The notes: a model not told the origin generated them from the letters alone. Shown: positions 33,139-45,829, counted from the first letter of the stretch. The stretch: DNA of 64,000 nt from Phytoseiulus persimilis (GCA_037576195.1 CM075102.1:28764745-28828744); one strand, 5' to 3'. Numbers and translations: made by a program.

Positions 33139-34743
33139 ATGGCGTCGGCAGGAGGACCGCGAAACGAAATCGCTGGTGAGACTCGCTCTGACGTCAGTAA
33201 AACTTCAGTGCGTAACGATTCCGCAGGCAATCAATACCCGGGTTTATTTTCGCCCTTTCCACACAAGCAGAGAAATCCGCTCTACCACTGTTCGGAGCTT
33301 CGTTCGTCGATGCTGAGAAGTATGCATACATCGTTAACGGCAAAACAATCAACGAAATTCCTGTTTTCGACATCTACCGCCTCCATAAGCTGCGGCGGAC
33401 ATGGAATCGAATCAAGGTCTCCGGTGATGTCCCGAACTACTCCGACCAATTGAGCGCAGGTAGGGAACCGCAGGAAACGACCGAAACCCGCTGATTGCGC
33501 TTTCGAGCGTTTCATTTTGAACCTTCATTCATTCTGACCACACGCCTCTTAGAGTCGGCTGTGCTATTGCTTTCCCAGCTTACCTTCATGGGAACACTCT
33601 CTTATTGGTTTTGGGACATGAAAAATCAGGAGGAGCCGGGGAGCTGAAACTCCCAATATGTCACGTGTGTGATTTGTCGAAACGCGATGAAGGGGGCGGA
33701 GTGACTTGGAAGAGCTTCCAAACCACGGGTGACCCTCTACTCATGAAGCATGCGGTGAGTGCTTGTCATCCAGTTCACGTCCGCAGTAATTTCACCGAGA
33801 ACTCATGTCCCTTCCATTTCGCAGACTTTGGCTGTGGATTTCCCCTACGCTTATGTGGTGACGTGTCCCGCGGCTGATACGGCCACGGCAAAACTTCAAG
33901 TTCATCAACTCGATCTTAGGTCGCATATTTGGAGACGATTGCATCCAGGAACGGCGACGGATATCATCGATGACGTTACCGATCGTCACGGTTTTCAAAT
34001 TTCAATCCTCGAAGATGAGATCTTCGTTCTTTCCGGCCGGAGCGACCACGCTCACATCGAAACAAGGTTCACGGTGAGTTCATTTCCATGGTCATTCTCA
34101 ATAATTCCCGATGAGTACACAGACCTCTAGATTTATCCTTCTCCCCCATCCAAGATCCGTGTTTTCAACCTGGTGGACCGGCGATGGACTAATTCGAGCT
34201 TGTCACCTGACCCGATCTACGGTTACCCCTCCGTACGGGAGTGGCAAAGTATCGCGGTTGCTTACAACTCGATGTTCGCCGTGTTTTCCGTCGTATGTTC
34301 GATGGCGGGGGGAGAACATCTATGTGCCTGGCGGCTGGATCTCGTCAAGAAACAATGGAAGCGTTTGTGCATGCAGCCCGCAATGCACATCGAAGGTTCC
34401 GAATTCCTGCTGCTCACAACTTTGAGCTCGGTGAGTGTATAGTGGAACGCGATCAGGCAGCGATGACGACCTCGACTCCATCCAGGATAGGAATTTCTTC
34501 GTGGCGTCTATCATGGAGTCGTCGTTTCCTTTTCAGTGCAATACTTTGTTCGTGATCGTGGGAACCAAAGATTGGGGCATCGATGTTGACGACGTGTTTG
34601 AATACGCAATCGCTATTCAAACATTGAAGACGTTAAGTCTGGAAAAACTATCGGAGCACTCATCTTGTTTAGAACTAGAGAGCAGAGCAGTTCTTATGGA
34701 AATCGGCATTCCGGAAAGCATCTCAGCTTTAATGGTGGAATAG
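33139..34743 (+). CDS. kelch-repeat-like protein, six exons
   Basis: Six exons: 33139-33175, 33268-33459, 33555-33754, 33825-34073, 34155-34430, 34537-34743; phases agree, 386 residues. Beta-propeller-like repeats are spaced by about 50-60 residues: GASFVDAEKYAYIVNGKT...VFDIYRL...TWNRIKVSGDVP; AYLHGNTLLLVLGHE...WKSFQTTGDP; ISILEDEIFVLSGR...IRVFNLVDRRW; EHLCAWRLDLVKKQWKRL. The glycine doublets expected in kelch motifs are mostly single or missing, so the family call is moderate. Such proteins often act as scaffold or substrate adaptors. The start is the first ATG before a short first exon. Confidence 0.7.
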
Positions 34744-34838
34744 CTGCTGGAAACTCGGGTACATGATTATCTCATCAGTTGCTTCAGTGGGGCAGGAGAT
34801 TTTTCATGATTCGCAGCCCCACACAAAACTAGGATCAA

Positions 34839-35262
34839 ATGACCAACGCAACATCTCCAACAACACGTTCTACCGAGCTGTGCTCTCTCTCCCCGACCCG
34901 CTCCCTCCATGCCTGGGACGAAGCAGATTTCCACGAACTCCAGAGTCCAAACGGCCAGGCCTTTCTGACGAGAAACAGGTGGGAGCCGCTGTCGAAGTGG
35001 GTAGTGCTCCGAGAGTGGACGAGATCCACGATTGATGAGCTTCCATCTGAAGCGGGAGAGGGTAGCCCTGCTCGGTGATTCCACCCGCAACAGTCGGTCC
35101 TCAGTCTGGCGACGAGTTTTGAAGAATGTCATCTCCGAAGACTCATTTGAAACGCTCCCTCAAAACTTTGAGCCATATGCTGGTATCTGTTGGAGCGTGT
35201 ATGACACTCACGAGAGGTTCTGGATCGAAGGATACTTCTGGTTTGAACGCTTCATGTACTAA
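34839..35262 (+). CDS. coding-like segment, frame not resolved
   Basis: Two plus-strand frames look natural. From 34839: LHAWDEADFHELQSPNGQAF and WEPLSKWVVLREWTRS. From 35032: SVWRRVLKNVISEDSF and CWSVYDTHERFWIEGYFWF, ending TAA at 35262. They overlap near 35035-35075 in different frames, so either an unmodelled intron or a frameshift separates them. No family recognised. Confidence 0.3.
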
Positions 35263-35466
35263 AACGTCCCGCGAGTTATCCAGCGTAATATAGTGAATCT
35301 CAAGGCAAAAGACCAAAGACCAGTTCGATGAGCCATTCCAGTATCTCAGTAGTCCGGTGTAAGCGGGGTTCGAGGTTTATCGGATCCTTCTTTTATCCAT
35401 CTCTTAGCTGACCCTCTCCTAATAAACCGATTCTTTCGCACGAAAGTTCCAATCAAAATATCTTCT

Positions 35467-36170
35467 CATTCGGAAAGGTTATACGTGAAAGTTTACGACC
35501 ACGACGTTAGATATCAGCTCGCGCTACACCGATCGGGAGGAGATGGTGCCCGCGGAAACCCAAGTCCATCATTGATCTTTGTGCAAACATTCCGCATTCC
35601 CGTTGTTGCCGACAACAACACTCTCAGCCAAAGACTGACTGCGAGGTCGATCCAGATTGAAGTCGAGGCGATGAACAGTTCCTCGTACCCCGAATACTGT
35701 TTGGAGGCAGCGATAATCATGTTCAACCAAGATCTTCCCGATCTGTCGGGAAGAGATACGTCAGCGCATTGAGAAGCGTAGTTTTGAACATCTCAAGAGA
35801 TAGTTCCCCACGGACTCGATCTCATCACTGAGCTTGATTTTCAACGAGCATTGAGCTTGGGAAGTGCAATGGAAGTTTTAGACGATGAGCGGAGTGGAAA
35901 GTGCAGTGTGGAACCCGGGCCGTTTTCAACGGGAACGATCTTATGATCGGTCGGTAATTATCTAATGAATAAAACGACCCGATCGTTCCCCACGATATTA
36001 TTCTCGACGTCATCTTTCGGCGACCCTCCGCAGGCGACGAGGGTCTTGAGAGCGCTTCGCCCGAGTGGGGACCCTCATTCTTCCCTCTGGAGGCACAGAC
36101 GTCGTCAGATTTGACTCTCTCACTGCAATATAACCTCCGTATGCTCTGCGCTCGTTCTTGCAGGGTCGTG
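35467..36170 (+). CDS. coding-like exons of an unidentified gene
   Basis: An open stretch 35485-35772 reads VKVYDHDVRYQLALHRSG and SYPEYCLEAAIIMFNQDLPD. A second starts after the acceptor cctccgcag near 36034 and reads ESASPEWGPSFFPLEAQTSS and LTLSLQYNLRMLCARSC to TAG at 36170. Same strand and plausible splice sites, but the join was not fixed. No family recognised. Confidence 0.25.
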
Positions 36171-37273
36171 TAGTTGAGACGGTGTTTGTGCGGCACAGGA
36201 TGGTTTCGGGCGCGGCATTGAGTGACCAAACTGTTTTTGGAACACCTTCGCGACGTCGAACTCGTACCCCAGGCGACGCGACTCCCACTGGGATATTTAT
36301 GCCACGTTTCGATTGATATGATCGGGATCACCCACAGAGGACCAAACATTCGGGAAATGTGGTTCAAAGCTAATCGACGTGAGTTGTTCCGGTCTGAACC
36401 CGATTCAGTTCCGTTAGTAACGGCCTATGCGACCGTTATGGGGAGTAATTTCGAGCTTCAAGGCCATTTCACGGAGTTGCCAGAATGGTCTGCCGCTTCG
36501 CCGCCAGAGGCTCGCGGAAAACAGTTGATTGTCCCTGCATTGCCAGAGCGCCGAAAGCAGCTGTGAGCGATCCGGAATATCCCTCAGCCGATGAACTCCT
36601 TGGGAGCTTCATTCTTCCGATCGAGAGGTCCAGTCGGGGGCTTGTGGCTGAGCAACGCCTCCAGGAAGTGGAATCATACACTCCCGAACGCAATCTATGA
36701 TTCGATATTTTCGAGCCGTAAAACGGAGCTGTGAAAGGCCTGAAGCCCATGTGCCTTGATGTATGTATAGTATCACAGAAATCTCAGGCAGTCAGAAAGA
36801 TGATCGCTGAGGCCCTGACACGTCCTACCGTATCGAGGGTGATCGCTGCGACGAAGCCAGATGATTGAGATCCAGGCCGACATGACACTCAGGTCGTCTT
36901 CCAGACTATATATAGTCATATGGGCGCATCAGACGAGTCAAACGCACTCGTCTCGCAATGGATGAACGAATGTTACACTCGAATAGCGTTGGTATTGAGC
37001 ATCCGGAGTTGTATTTGCGCTCACAGTCGTCGAGATATTCATCAAACTGAACTTGTCAGGATCAGATCGTTCGGCCGGTAAGAGAATTCACTCGTGGGAA
37101 TCCAATGTTAACTGAAGTGAGGCATTGTAGAGCTGAACGAAACAGCGCAACCGAGCCACGTTTTAGTAAAGATTGTGAATTCTGCTGGCCAAGTCCTGAG
37201 CTAACTCTTTCCATTGTGCCTGAACGGTTTCCCGCTGTTGTTATTTGGACCGGTGCTTGTATGAATTATCGTT
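36171..37273. other. spacer with short open frames
   Basis: A plus-strand frame 36485-36700 (SADELLGSFILPIERSSRGL) is protein-like but unassigned. From 36705 to 37273 I see nothing beyond the COG8 3' end. Confidence 0.35.
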
Positions 37274-39064
37274 TTATTCGATATCAGCAGTAATCTGGGG
37301 GACGGCTCTCTTTTCGACAGGCTGCTCTGTTCCTTCCAAGCCATTAATATCACCGGCTCCGGTGATGTCAGACACCACCTCCGAGTCAATGCTAGTCTGC
37401 TCAAGAACGTCTTCATGAGCGTACACGAACTCGGCCAAGCTCTTCGTCACCTGCACAATATTTATCCGGCTCGAGGTGAGCCTCTCCACCAGTGGCAAAG
37501 AACAGCCGATAATTTTGGCGACAGTTTCCAACGGAATCATCGAGTCTACTGTCCGCGCGATGAAGTTGACCAAGTCTGTCGCGAAAATTTCGGTCACTCG
37601 AAGGAACGCTCTCTTCTCCGTTTCAGAAAGAGATTCTCGATGTAAAGCTCGAATCGATTCGGCTATGGTGATCAGCTGTTGGTTGATTGTATCCGCGACG
37701 CGACACATCGTTGGAACTAAGGCGCAAACTCGAAGCTCTCCGAGGACGTTTAGAACAGAGTTGCAGTACACGGCGAGGGGGTAAACTTCCATCAAGCTTT
37801 GAGGCGCGCTGTTCGCGACCTCCACTTGACTCGCGAGACTGCTTTGACGAACAGAGCTCAAGTCGAAGTTCTGTAGGAGTTGAAGGCATTGGGGATAACC
37901 TCTAGCAAAATGGTTCTCACAGCGTTGCAGGAGTGCCCCCTCAATGACAGGAACTAGGAGCGGTCGAAAATCGGTACCGACGCGACTGAATGAGAGACCG
38001 AAGTACATGCACTGTGACATCAGAACATCCAGTCGACATTCCTCGTCAGCCGCCAAACATTCCCTGAGATTTGAGAGAAAATACTCGATTTTCCCCACGA
38101 TCCATCCCTGGAAAATGCAGACGTCTCGAGCCGTCTCGTCCGGCGGGAAGATGGCTTTGTACTGCGTGATGATGTCGAACAGGTGCACTCGACAGAGCTC
38201 CATGACTCGACTGAGCTTTGTGTACGCGTCCTGACCGTCGGCAGTCGCGAGCAGTGAGTCGAACCAAGCGCCTCTGGTCTCCAAGAATTTCAGCTTCAGT
38301 TCCTGCTGAGTGTAGAGATCCATGCGTCTCAGGTAACCGATGACTTTCAGACACGCGGGTAACTGGATGTTGCCCCGTAGCTGGTTCAAGAGCTGGCTTT
38401 GCATGTACTGCAGATAGTGCCGTACGTCGTGACCGATGCTCGCCACCAGAGGGATCGAAGAATGTCGTCGCTCGAGCCGTTTAACATACGAGGCCAGCTC
38501 GAGGGCCTCATCGTAATTGCCGTTCTTGACACAGCTTTCCATCAGCTGGGGTATTTCCAGGATTTCCACGAGTTTCTTGTGCTTGGTCAGAGTTTGAGAC
38601 GTGAGCTTCCAATGATTCGTGATCTGCGCACATTTTGAAGAGAATTCTTCACAGGAAGCAGAGCAAACCGGGAGCTTCTGTTTCAAGGATTCCAATCGCT
38701 GGGCAACCGATTGGAACTTGGCGTAAATATCTCTGCTGCATGTGGCGGTCTGCACAAAAGTTTTGTAGTTGTTGAAGGCCAGGTCCTGAGTGGCATCTAT
38801 GATGGCGGTGTGCTCTTCGTGCAAACGTTGAGGTTCTTGCATCAGTCTGTGGATGAGTGAAGAGTGAGAATGACGGGTATGGTTTCCTCAGTCACTTAGA
38901 TTCTGAGGCACAATCAGGGCTTTCCGTCCCAATACGTACTGCTGAAGACCCATGCCACTGAGCTCGTTCATGTACTCATCGCAGTCCGGGCTCCAAACCT
39001 CCGCCAAATCCGCTTTATTCAGGATTGACAGCAGTTCAAGGTGAGAGCTCTCCGTTGTAGACAT
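37274..39064 (-). CDS. COG8: conserved oligomeric Golgi complex subunit 8
   Basis: Golgi tethering subunit (Dor1 family) of the COG lobe B complex, needed for retrograde vesicle tethering and glycosylation. Two exons: 38940-39064 and 37274-38846; 565 residues. The short first exon has ADLAEVWSPDCDEYMNELSG. The second begins LMQEPQRLHEEHTAIID and QDLAFNNYKTFVQ, the conserved coiled-coil start. Later conserved stretches are NYDEALELASYVKRLERRH, LLNQLRGNIQLPACLKVIGY and GAWFDSLL. The C-terminal 80 residues are less conserved and polar. The stop codon TAA lies within an AATAAA (37273-37278 on the complementary strand), suggesting a very short 3' UTR if that hexamer is used. Confidence 0.96.
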
Positions 39065-39115
39065 CTCTAGGAATCGCCTCCTGGAATGACGAAGTGTGCT
39101 CAGGAGGTATCGCTC

Positions 39116-39493
39116 CTATTTCGCGCCCAACAACCTTGTATTGACTTGGGTAATCTGCTCCTGCTCATGAAAGCGGAGGATATGAGTGCTGTTCGAAATC
39201 ATCGTTTCAGTGCAATGGTCAGAAGTGGACTCGCGGAAATTCTCTGATACTGTGTTGAGGGCCCGTGATGACGTATTCAAACTCACGTGGACGAACACTG
39301 TCAAATCGAAGTGCTCCCACTCGAGCTGTCTTCCCGAATCATCAGAGAATCCCCATATGACGTTTACAACATCTGGTTTTCTTTTGCGGCTGTCGCGGTG
39401 CAATGATGGAGCGCTGCCTGCTGCGACTGTTGTTCGAAAGAGGGGAAGGCGGGCAAGTTTGAATCCATGAAGGAACGTGCTCGCATCGCGCAT
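39116..39493 (-). CDS. hypothetical protein or exon upstream of COG8
   Basis: Open frame of 125 codons on the COG8 strand. Its first half (HGFKLARLPLFRTTVAAGSA, PDVVNVIWGFSDDSGRQLEW) is protein-like and ends near a consensus donor (GTGAGT, about 39278-39283), so a spliced model ending there is likely. The partner exon was not found. No family recognised. Confidence 0.3.
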   Translation of the reverse strand: MRDASTFLHGFKLARLPLFRTTVAAGSAPSLHRDSRKRKPDVVNVIWGFSDDSGRQLEWEHFDLTVFVHVSLNTSSRALNTVSENFRESTSDHCTETMISNSTHILRFHEQEQITQVNTRLLGAK

Positions 39494-39834
39494 AGTGCGG
39501 TGCTCGTCACTGCCTTCGATCGGAAAGCGCTTCGGACCTCAATGAATCCTACTCAGATGCAACGAGTAGAGCAGCAGCCGTAGTCTTTGCTCTTGGAGGA
39601 CGGTTCATCACCAAGCCTCCTTCGTTCACGAGGTCACAAAAAGCTAATCACTGGGGACCTCCAAAATGTTGGAGGAGGTTGATTTTCTAATCTCTCATGA
39701 ATGCTCTGTTTCCGCTAGCTTGAGAATGCGCGAGCCATGCAAGAGTAAATAAATGGGGGAAAACGGATCGAGTACGAGGTAGCAACTACGCGCGAAATTT
39801 ATTACCCCGGAGCCGACTATCCCATGTTCAGGGC
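39494..39834. other. spacer, no gene seen
   Basis: Nothing recognisable; only short open frames. Confidence 0.3.
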
Positions 39835-41063
39835 TCAGAACTCCACCGAAATTCTCTTGCTCACACAACGGACGGCTTCCTCCCAAGAGCATCCAGTCAC
39901 CAGTCTTGACAGAATTCGAACACAATCTGTGAGATGCAGAGGCTTCGCCTCACCGTGCTCTTCCCATCGTAAGAAGAAATTTGCAGGGAAACGCACGCTC
40001 CTGACCTGAAATCGTAGACAGAAAAGCGTCCCATTAAACCAAAGCGGTGCGTTCATTATCATATCGTGAAAAAGTTTCATCCAGATTTCTATCACACGCA
40101 CGGAGACCCGGAACTCACACCCAATTCTCGCGCCCTGCGAGCAGATGCTCCGTGCTGGTTAGCCTTGTCGACGAGAGCCCCCAAAACATAGACACAGTCG
40201 GGGTCAACCTCATCGAGCACTCCATCTCCCTCGGGAGACAAGTAGACCACATTTTCTCGAGGGAAAAGTTCCACAACTTGTTTAGCTGAAACCTCGTAAG
40301 GAAACACGATGTTCCTGCCATCCAAATGACGCTGTTGAATCAGCCGCGCTGAAGGACCCCTCTCAGGATCGAAACCGCAGAAGTGAAGGTTCAGCGGCCT
40401 TGAGGACCACCTGTTGGCGGAGTAGACTTCTTTGACATCGATGCTGAGCTTGTTTATTTCCCTCGAAGTCATGAGATGGTCATACGCGAAATCCAATGCA
40501 ATTTTCTGTCCGAAGGGCAGGTGCGGAATCATGAGCCTCTCGAGAGTAGCATACATGTAGGAATCCTCCAAACGACGGAAGAGGCAGTTGCGATTCAGGC
40601 CGTATTTGGGAATTTCATCGGTAGAAGTCCATGGTTTCAGAATTGAGGTGTTATACACGATTCGGGGTTTAGGATTCTGGCGCTTGAACTCTTTAGCCTC
40701 CTTGCCACCGTAGTATCGTAGGAACCGTCTCCTTTTATTCCACGACGGTAGCTCAATGAGCTCCAGGAGCTGTTCAGGGGTCAGATGCCTCGGCCAATTT
40801 ACATATCCACGCCGCAACTCGCGGTTCAGCGTCCGAATCATCAACCACAACTCGTTCCTCTTTATGGGGCCCTTCTCAAGCAGATGGCGGTAATCTTCGT
40901 ATCGGTAGAAAATCTCCTCAGACGCGTCAGAAGTTTTCGAGGGTTCGGTGACCGCCATCTCCAGCTGAGTCGAAGAGGAACAGGCCCTAACCGTGCAACT
41001 TCTCTGGAGCTGCCTCAAGAACAATGTCTTCGTCAGTGCTCGCATGAGATCCACTGCCATCAT
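39835..41063 (-). CDS. TRMT10C: mitochondrial RNase P protein 1 / tRNA (m1R9) methyltransferase
   Basis: SPOUT methyltransferase that modifies position 9 of mitochondrial tRNAs and, with its dehydrogenase partner, forms the platform of protein-only mitochondrial RNase P. Two exons: 40119-41063 and 39835-40005; 371 residues. The basic, Arg/Leu-rich start (MMAVDLMRALTKTLFLRQLQ) fits a mitochondrial presequence. Family stretches are KIALDFAYDHLMTSREI, LHFCGFDPERGPSA, LFPRENVVYLSPEGDG and CVYVLGALVDKANQHG. The C-terminal exon has ANFFLRWEEHGEAKPLHLTD and SWEEAVRCVSKR. The mitochondrial-type N-terminus favours TRMT10C over the cytosolic TRMT10A. Confidence 0.9.
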
Positions 41064-41109
41064 ATCGGAATTCGGGGAGCGAGTCGATTTCCTCGGGAAC
41101 AAACTATAG

Positions 41110-42243
41110 TACACTGGGCCCCATGCGGAATCGCTTCGGATTCCGAGGGCGATCTGCCAAGATGAAGACGACGTCAGTCACGCCGATGCAGTGAGGACGA
41201 TCTCCCAGACTCAGAAGAGAACAGCTTACGTTCAATTTGAGCGGGAGCAACCGCGCACCTTTCTAAATGAGCCACCGCCGCTGACGAACTTGCACTTCCG
41301 TGGCGCAGAGGGCATTATTCGATCCCGAAACGACCTGCCACACCGTAAAAGTTTCGAATCACCCGAGGTTTTCGCATTCCATGAACTGGAGATGATGTTC
41401 CGAAGAGAGCGTGGTTCGCGTTCTATGTTCAGGTTGACATCCACCGAGCCTTCAAGCCGGGTTGGACTCTACCCGTTCCTTACGGCGGACGTTTGAGCTC
41501 CCGCGCCTTCCTCCCGCGCGGAGCATACTCGTCGGAAGTTTTGAGTCCAGTCGGGACAGTTCAGTGTCCTACGGGAGTTTCCTCTAACGGAGGGATGTCA
41601 CAGCGATATGTTCTGGATTCTGAGGCTGCGGGCGGAGATCCCCATGAATATGAGGAGTCTGATCGTAAGAGCATTGCTCCCATGGACCATGAAAACGATT
41701 CGTTCAAGCTCGGGTTCCGAATCAGGTTGAGACTGCTTGAGTCAACGAGATCTCAACATTGCAGGCGCTCCATGAGCTCTGAGGAACTAATCTCAAGAGA
41801 CCGACCATTTGACCAGAGAGTTGAACGACAGAGGTTCTACCATCGGCGGTGGAGCTCATGTGTCGATCAGGACCTTGGAGGCTGGATCTCCCTGACCATG
41901 CATCCGGAACCTGAATAGATGCCGAGACAAATGAGGGATAAAGTTGCAAACAGGAATCTGAATTCCAATGGATACGATCTGAACAGAACGAGAAACAGAT
42001 GCTCGCTGGACTCTGCTCTCGAGGTTGACAGTAGAGCTTCATGCTGTCGTTATGGGTGGTTACCACTTCGTGGCGGGAGCTGTCGTTTTGTGTGGCAAGA
42101 CTCGGGAGAAAGAGGACTCTTGCCGTGACACTCTCGGAAAGCTGCTAGGAGGGAACGTCCGAAAGAAACACGCAATGAAGGCGCCGAGCTCGATGAATCT
42201 ATCGAAATTAGACTATTTTTGTTTGGAGCTGCGTGACTTCTAG
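41110..42243 (+). CDS. coding-like open segments, divergent to TRMT10C
   Basis: From 41110 to 41496 one plus-strand frame has 128 sense codons and natural composition (ICQDEDDVSHADAVRTIS, RKSFESPEVFAFHELEMMF). A second open frame runs 41493-41918 (GGDPHEYEESDRKSIAPM), and a third runs 42025-42243. No ATG begins the first one, so an upstream exon would have to lie within or across the TRMT10C gene. No family recognised, and the exon joins are not resolved. Confidence 0.3.
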
Positions 42244-42651
42244 ACGAGTGATTCATGAGAACTTGGGCAGTATTTTCGGTCTCCACCCTGGGAGTCAGCC
42301 TTGGCATCCTTCTCCTTTTCATGTGAGCCCTCATTTTGCTCGATATGAGACAAAGACTCCGAGTAGCAGAAGTCAATCCCACAAACATCTGGACCGTTGT
42401 TCAACATTCGATAATGTTTCATTCCCCTTTTATTTTTACCTCACATTAGCCCCTTGTTCGAATGGATGACTAATAAATAGCATCTTCGTTTAAGTCATAT
42501 TATCAGTGTAACTAACATGAATTCGCGTTTTTTTACTCTAATGCGTTTCGATGATGTAAAAGAAACGAGAGCCATTAAACAATTTCCGTAGATTTTGAGA
42601 AGAATGGTCGTATCGGGAAGCTCGACTCCTTCAGTATGGAACTTTCGATGT

Positions 42652-44999
42652 TTACACATTGATCTCACTTCGACCTTCGAGGTAGTCGCTGTACTTCTGC
42701 AGTACCGGTTGTACCTCCACACTAATAAATTCCATGACTTGTCCCGGGGCGCGACCAACGAAAGTGCTAGCATCTAAGAGCCCGTCGATTTTCGAGTGAA
42801 TCGGCGTGAAATACGAATCGTTCTTGATCCGCTCCACGAGGTCGTTATCTTTGCCGTGTTCCTTGACTTGAGCGGCCGCCTGATGACTGAGCACGCGGAT
42901 CTTCTCGTGACATTCTTGTCGGTCACCGCCGGCCTTGACCATGGCCATGATAACGTTTTCGGTCGCCATGAAAGGGAGTTCCTGGTCGATGTGACGTTGG
43001 ATCACTCTCGGGTAGACGACCAATCCCTCAGTTACGTTCTGCAACGTGTTCAGGATGATGTCCGCCGTCAAGAATGCTTCGGCAAGGCACACACGTCGAT
43101 TGGCGCTATCGTCGAGCGTCCTCTCCATCCACTGAGTTGCCTGAAATTCGAGACTCAATCAAAAACTTTGTTGATCGGGCTTCCCATTCTGGCAAGCACA
43201 GGGAGTTCCTCACTTCGATTGGGAACAATTCCTTACCTGAGTCTGGAGGGGGTTCATGATGAGCGTCATCAGGTGCCGAGCCAAAGAACAACACCGCTCG
43301 CTGCGCATCGGGTTCCGCTTGTAAGCCATCGCTGAGGATCCGATTTGGGTTTTCTCGAACGGCTCTTCCACTTCTTTCATATGCGCTAGGAGTCGGATGT
43401 CGGTGCAGATTTTGTGCACCGTGGCTCCGAGCGATGACAGCACCGAGAGGATCTCGATATCGACCTTTCGGCTGTAGGTCTGGCCACATATGATGAGAGA
43501 GTTCTTGAAGCCGGCCATCTCGGTGACTCGCTTGTCCAACTGTTTGACTTTGCTCTCTTCGTTCTCGAAAAGTTGCAGGAAGGAGGCCTGGGTTCCGGTC
43601 GTTCCTTTAACACCTCGGAAACGAAGTTCGTTGCGTACTCTCTGAAGGTTCTGAATGTCCATGAGAAGATCTGTCAGCCATAAACACGCGCGTTTCCCCA
43701 CGGTGGTCAGCTGAGCGGGTTGGAAGTGGGTGAAGCCTAGGGTTGGCAGCGCGGCGTACTCCTTCGCGAACTTCGCCAGGCGGTCTACGCAACGAGCTAC
43801 TTTCGGAATCAGAATATCTAATCCATCCCGTAGCTGGATCAAGTCGGTGTTATCGCCGACGTAACAAGACGTAGCTCCCAAGTGAATGATAGGAGCCGCT
43901 TTGGGACACTGCTGAGCGAAAACATGAACGTGGGCCATGACATCGTGCCGAGTCAGTTTTTCTTCTGCCGCCGCCGCCTGAAATCGGAAAATACAGCTCA
44001 GAGGAGGACCCCGAAACTCCGGACTAGTGGAAGCAGGAGGATGGTGCTCAGGAGCCAAATCGAATCGTCAAATACTCCGACACAACTGGCGGCCGGAAAA
44101 GGATCGCTGAGTTGAACCGTTCGGGGTGAACGACCCACTGATAGCTTGCGTTGGAACCTGACTAACTCGGCGGTGCGGGAGCGCCGCACCCACCTTCTTG
44201 AGACGGGAGGAAGGAATCAGACGATTTATCTACGATCGACTAATCCCAATTGTTACATACCGGGTAGTCGATTCGACTGACATTCTTCTCCATCTCAGCG
44301 ATTTGATCCTCGCGTATCGGCAAACCTGCAAACGAAAACATCTCTTGTAGGTCAGATGAACCGTCCGCTAAAGGCATTGGTCAGTGAAACTCCTGGTGAA
44401 GTTCTTTGTATGGATCCGTCGGTTGCTCCGTCAGTTTTTCACCGGCTGAGTGGAACGCACGGCGCCGATCTCAAAATTCCATCTCGGCTTGACCAGAGCG
44501 ATGCACTCTCAACCGCTCGATGGACGTTCCGCTCGATATCCACTCCGATTCGTTCGAGAAACTCGACGCTTCAGACGACCAGGGCTCAGAGGTTCGCGTT
44601 CGCGCGATCCTGCCGATCGATCGCCAACAGTGGACGGAAAGAATTCCACGTGAGGAGGGAGAATAACGCCACAAAGACTCTGCTGCTTTATCCGACAGCC
44701 ATCGCAATTCTGCTGGCTGAATCACCCGATAATTCACGGCTTGTGGGTGATTTGGGCTCAACTTCCGCGTTTCCAGGAGAGAGCTTTGAGATGATACAGT
44801 GTGACGAGATCACTGACTGCAATTTGGGAGGATAGTCATTGCGGAACTCACCAAGTTCTTGTTCTGCTTTGGCCAGAAAAATCCACAGCTTCCTCCAGGT
44901 CGAGAACTTCTTTTCGTCGCTGAAGTTATACGCCATCTCAGGTGAGGCGTACCGAGAAGTCAATGGGCTTTGGTATTTGGTGTTCATATCGGATGCCAT
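42652..44999 (-). CDS. ADSL: adenylosuccinate lyase
   Basis: Purine synthesis enzyme that releases fumarate from SAICAR and from adenylosuccinate; cytosolic homotetramer. Four exons: 44852-44999, 44261-44325, 43237-43977, 42652-43140; 480 residues, close to the human 484. Family stretches: [55 protein letters not shown] (substrate binding), [20 protein letters not shown] and [15 protein letters not shown]. The fumarate lyase signature [15 protein letters not shown] carries the catalytic-loop Ser pair. C-terminal domain: [20 protein letters not shown]. No key residue is missing. Confidence 0.97.
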
Positions 45000-45090
45000 T
45001 CTGAAGCTGGAAGACCACCTGTTACATCGACGAACAGTTTTTTAATCACCGGTCCGCTACAAATCGTTGGGAATGTTGGATCGGTTTGGG

Positions 45091-45295
45091 TCCGGAATGC
45101 CGAAAACCCGGAATACCGAAAACCCGAAATACCGAAAACCCGAAATACCAAACGCCCTGAATCCCGAAAACCCGGAATGCCGAAAGGTGTTCCCCTCCCG
45201 TCGGAGAGCAGCTGAGACTTCTATGTCGGGCGCCGAGCCCGGCCGTGGAGGCTTACTCGAAAGCATTGACATTCACGGAGGACTGCCGGAATCAT
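45091..45295 (+). repeat. minisatellite arm 1, 16-bp unit (inverted pair)
   Basis: About six copies of a unit like AACCCGAAATACCGAA at 45091-45186, one of them irregular (aaacgccctgaatccc). This is followed by about 110 bp that also matches the second arm (cttctatgtcgg, ttgacattcacgga). Because 16 is not a multiple of three, the array can encode a 16-residue periodicity; the plus frame reads RNTENPKYRKPEIPNALN. Confidence 0.85.
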
Positions 45296-45829
45296 TCGCC
45301 GGAGCCTACCCGGATCATTCGGGAGCCGTTGTATGCTGGGTTGAGCCAAGCAATGTTGTCAGGAATCTTGGGAATCTTATGACAGTCCTCGAAAGTTCGA
45401 GATTCTTTGATGAATGCCAGTCCTGATAAGCCTGCTCTGCCCGGTTAACTTGGCGAAACTTGAAGTCGAATTTTCGGAAGAGCTCGCCTTGTTCCGTACA
45501 AGAGTGGCTGATTGACCACGAAAAGCCCATACACGAGGCCATCTGAATCTGAAATCCTCATCTGTTCCCTTCAATCGTATCTGGTTGTATACGGAACCCG
45601 TGCCGGCGCTCGTTTGACGATCAACGTCAGCGCTGAATTGAGAACAGCATTGCAGATCTGGGAGCTATGCGCGGTTTCAAATAGGTTTTGGGTTGGTGGT
45701 GAAACGGGACCTCTTCGACCTCCAGGACCCACCAGCGAAGCGGGTCCCCGACTGTTCTCGTATATGTGAGCGGCTGCTGTATGTTGGATACGATTTATGA
45801 GGAGACTTGCTCACAGATTCGGATTTGAA

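Noticed and set aside
35825-36367. 180-codon minus ORF
   Set aside because: Low-complexity, basic and Ser-rich composition, no motif; overlaps more natural plus-strand exons.
43978-44058. Upstream extension of ADSL exon 3
   Set aside because: Intron read-through; the acceptor at 43978 restores the conserved protein.
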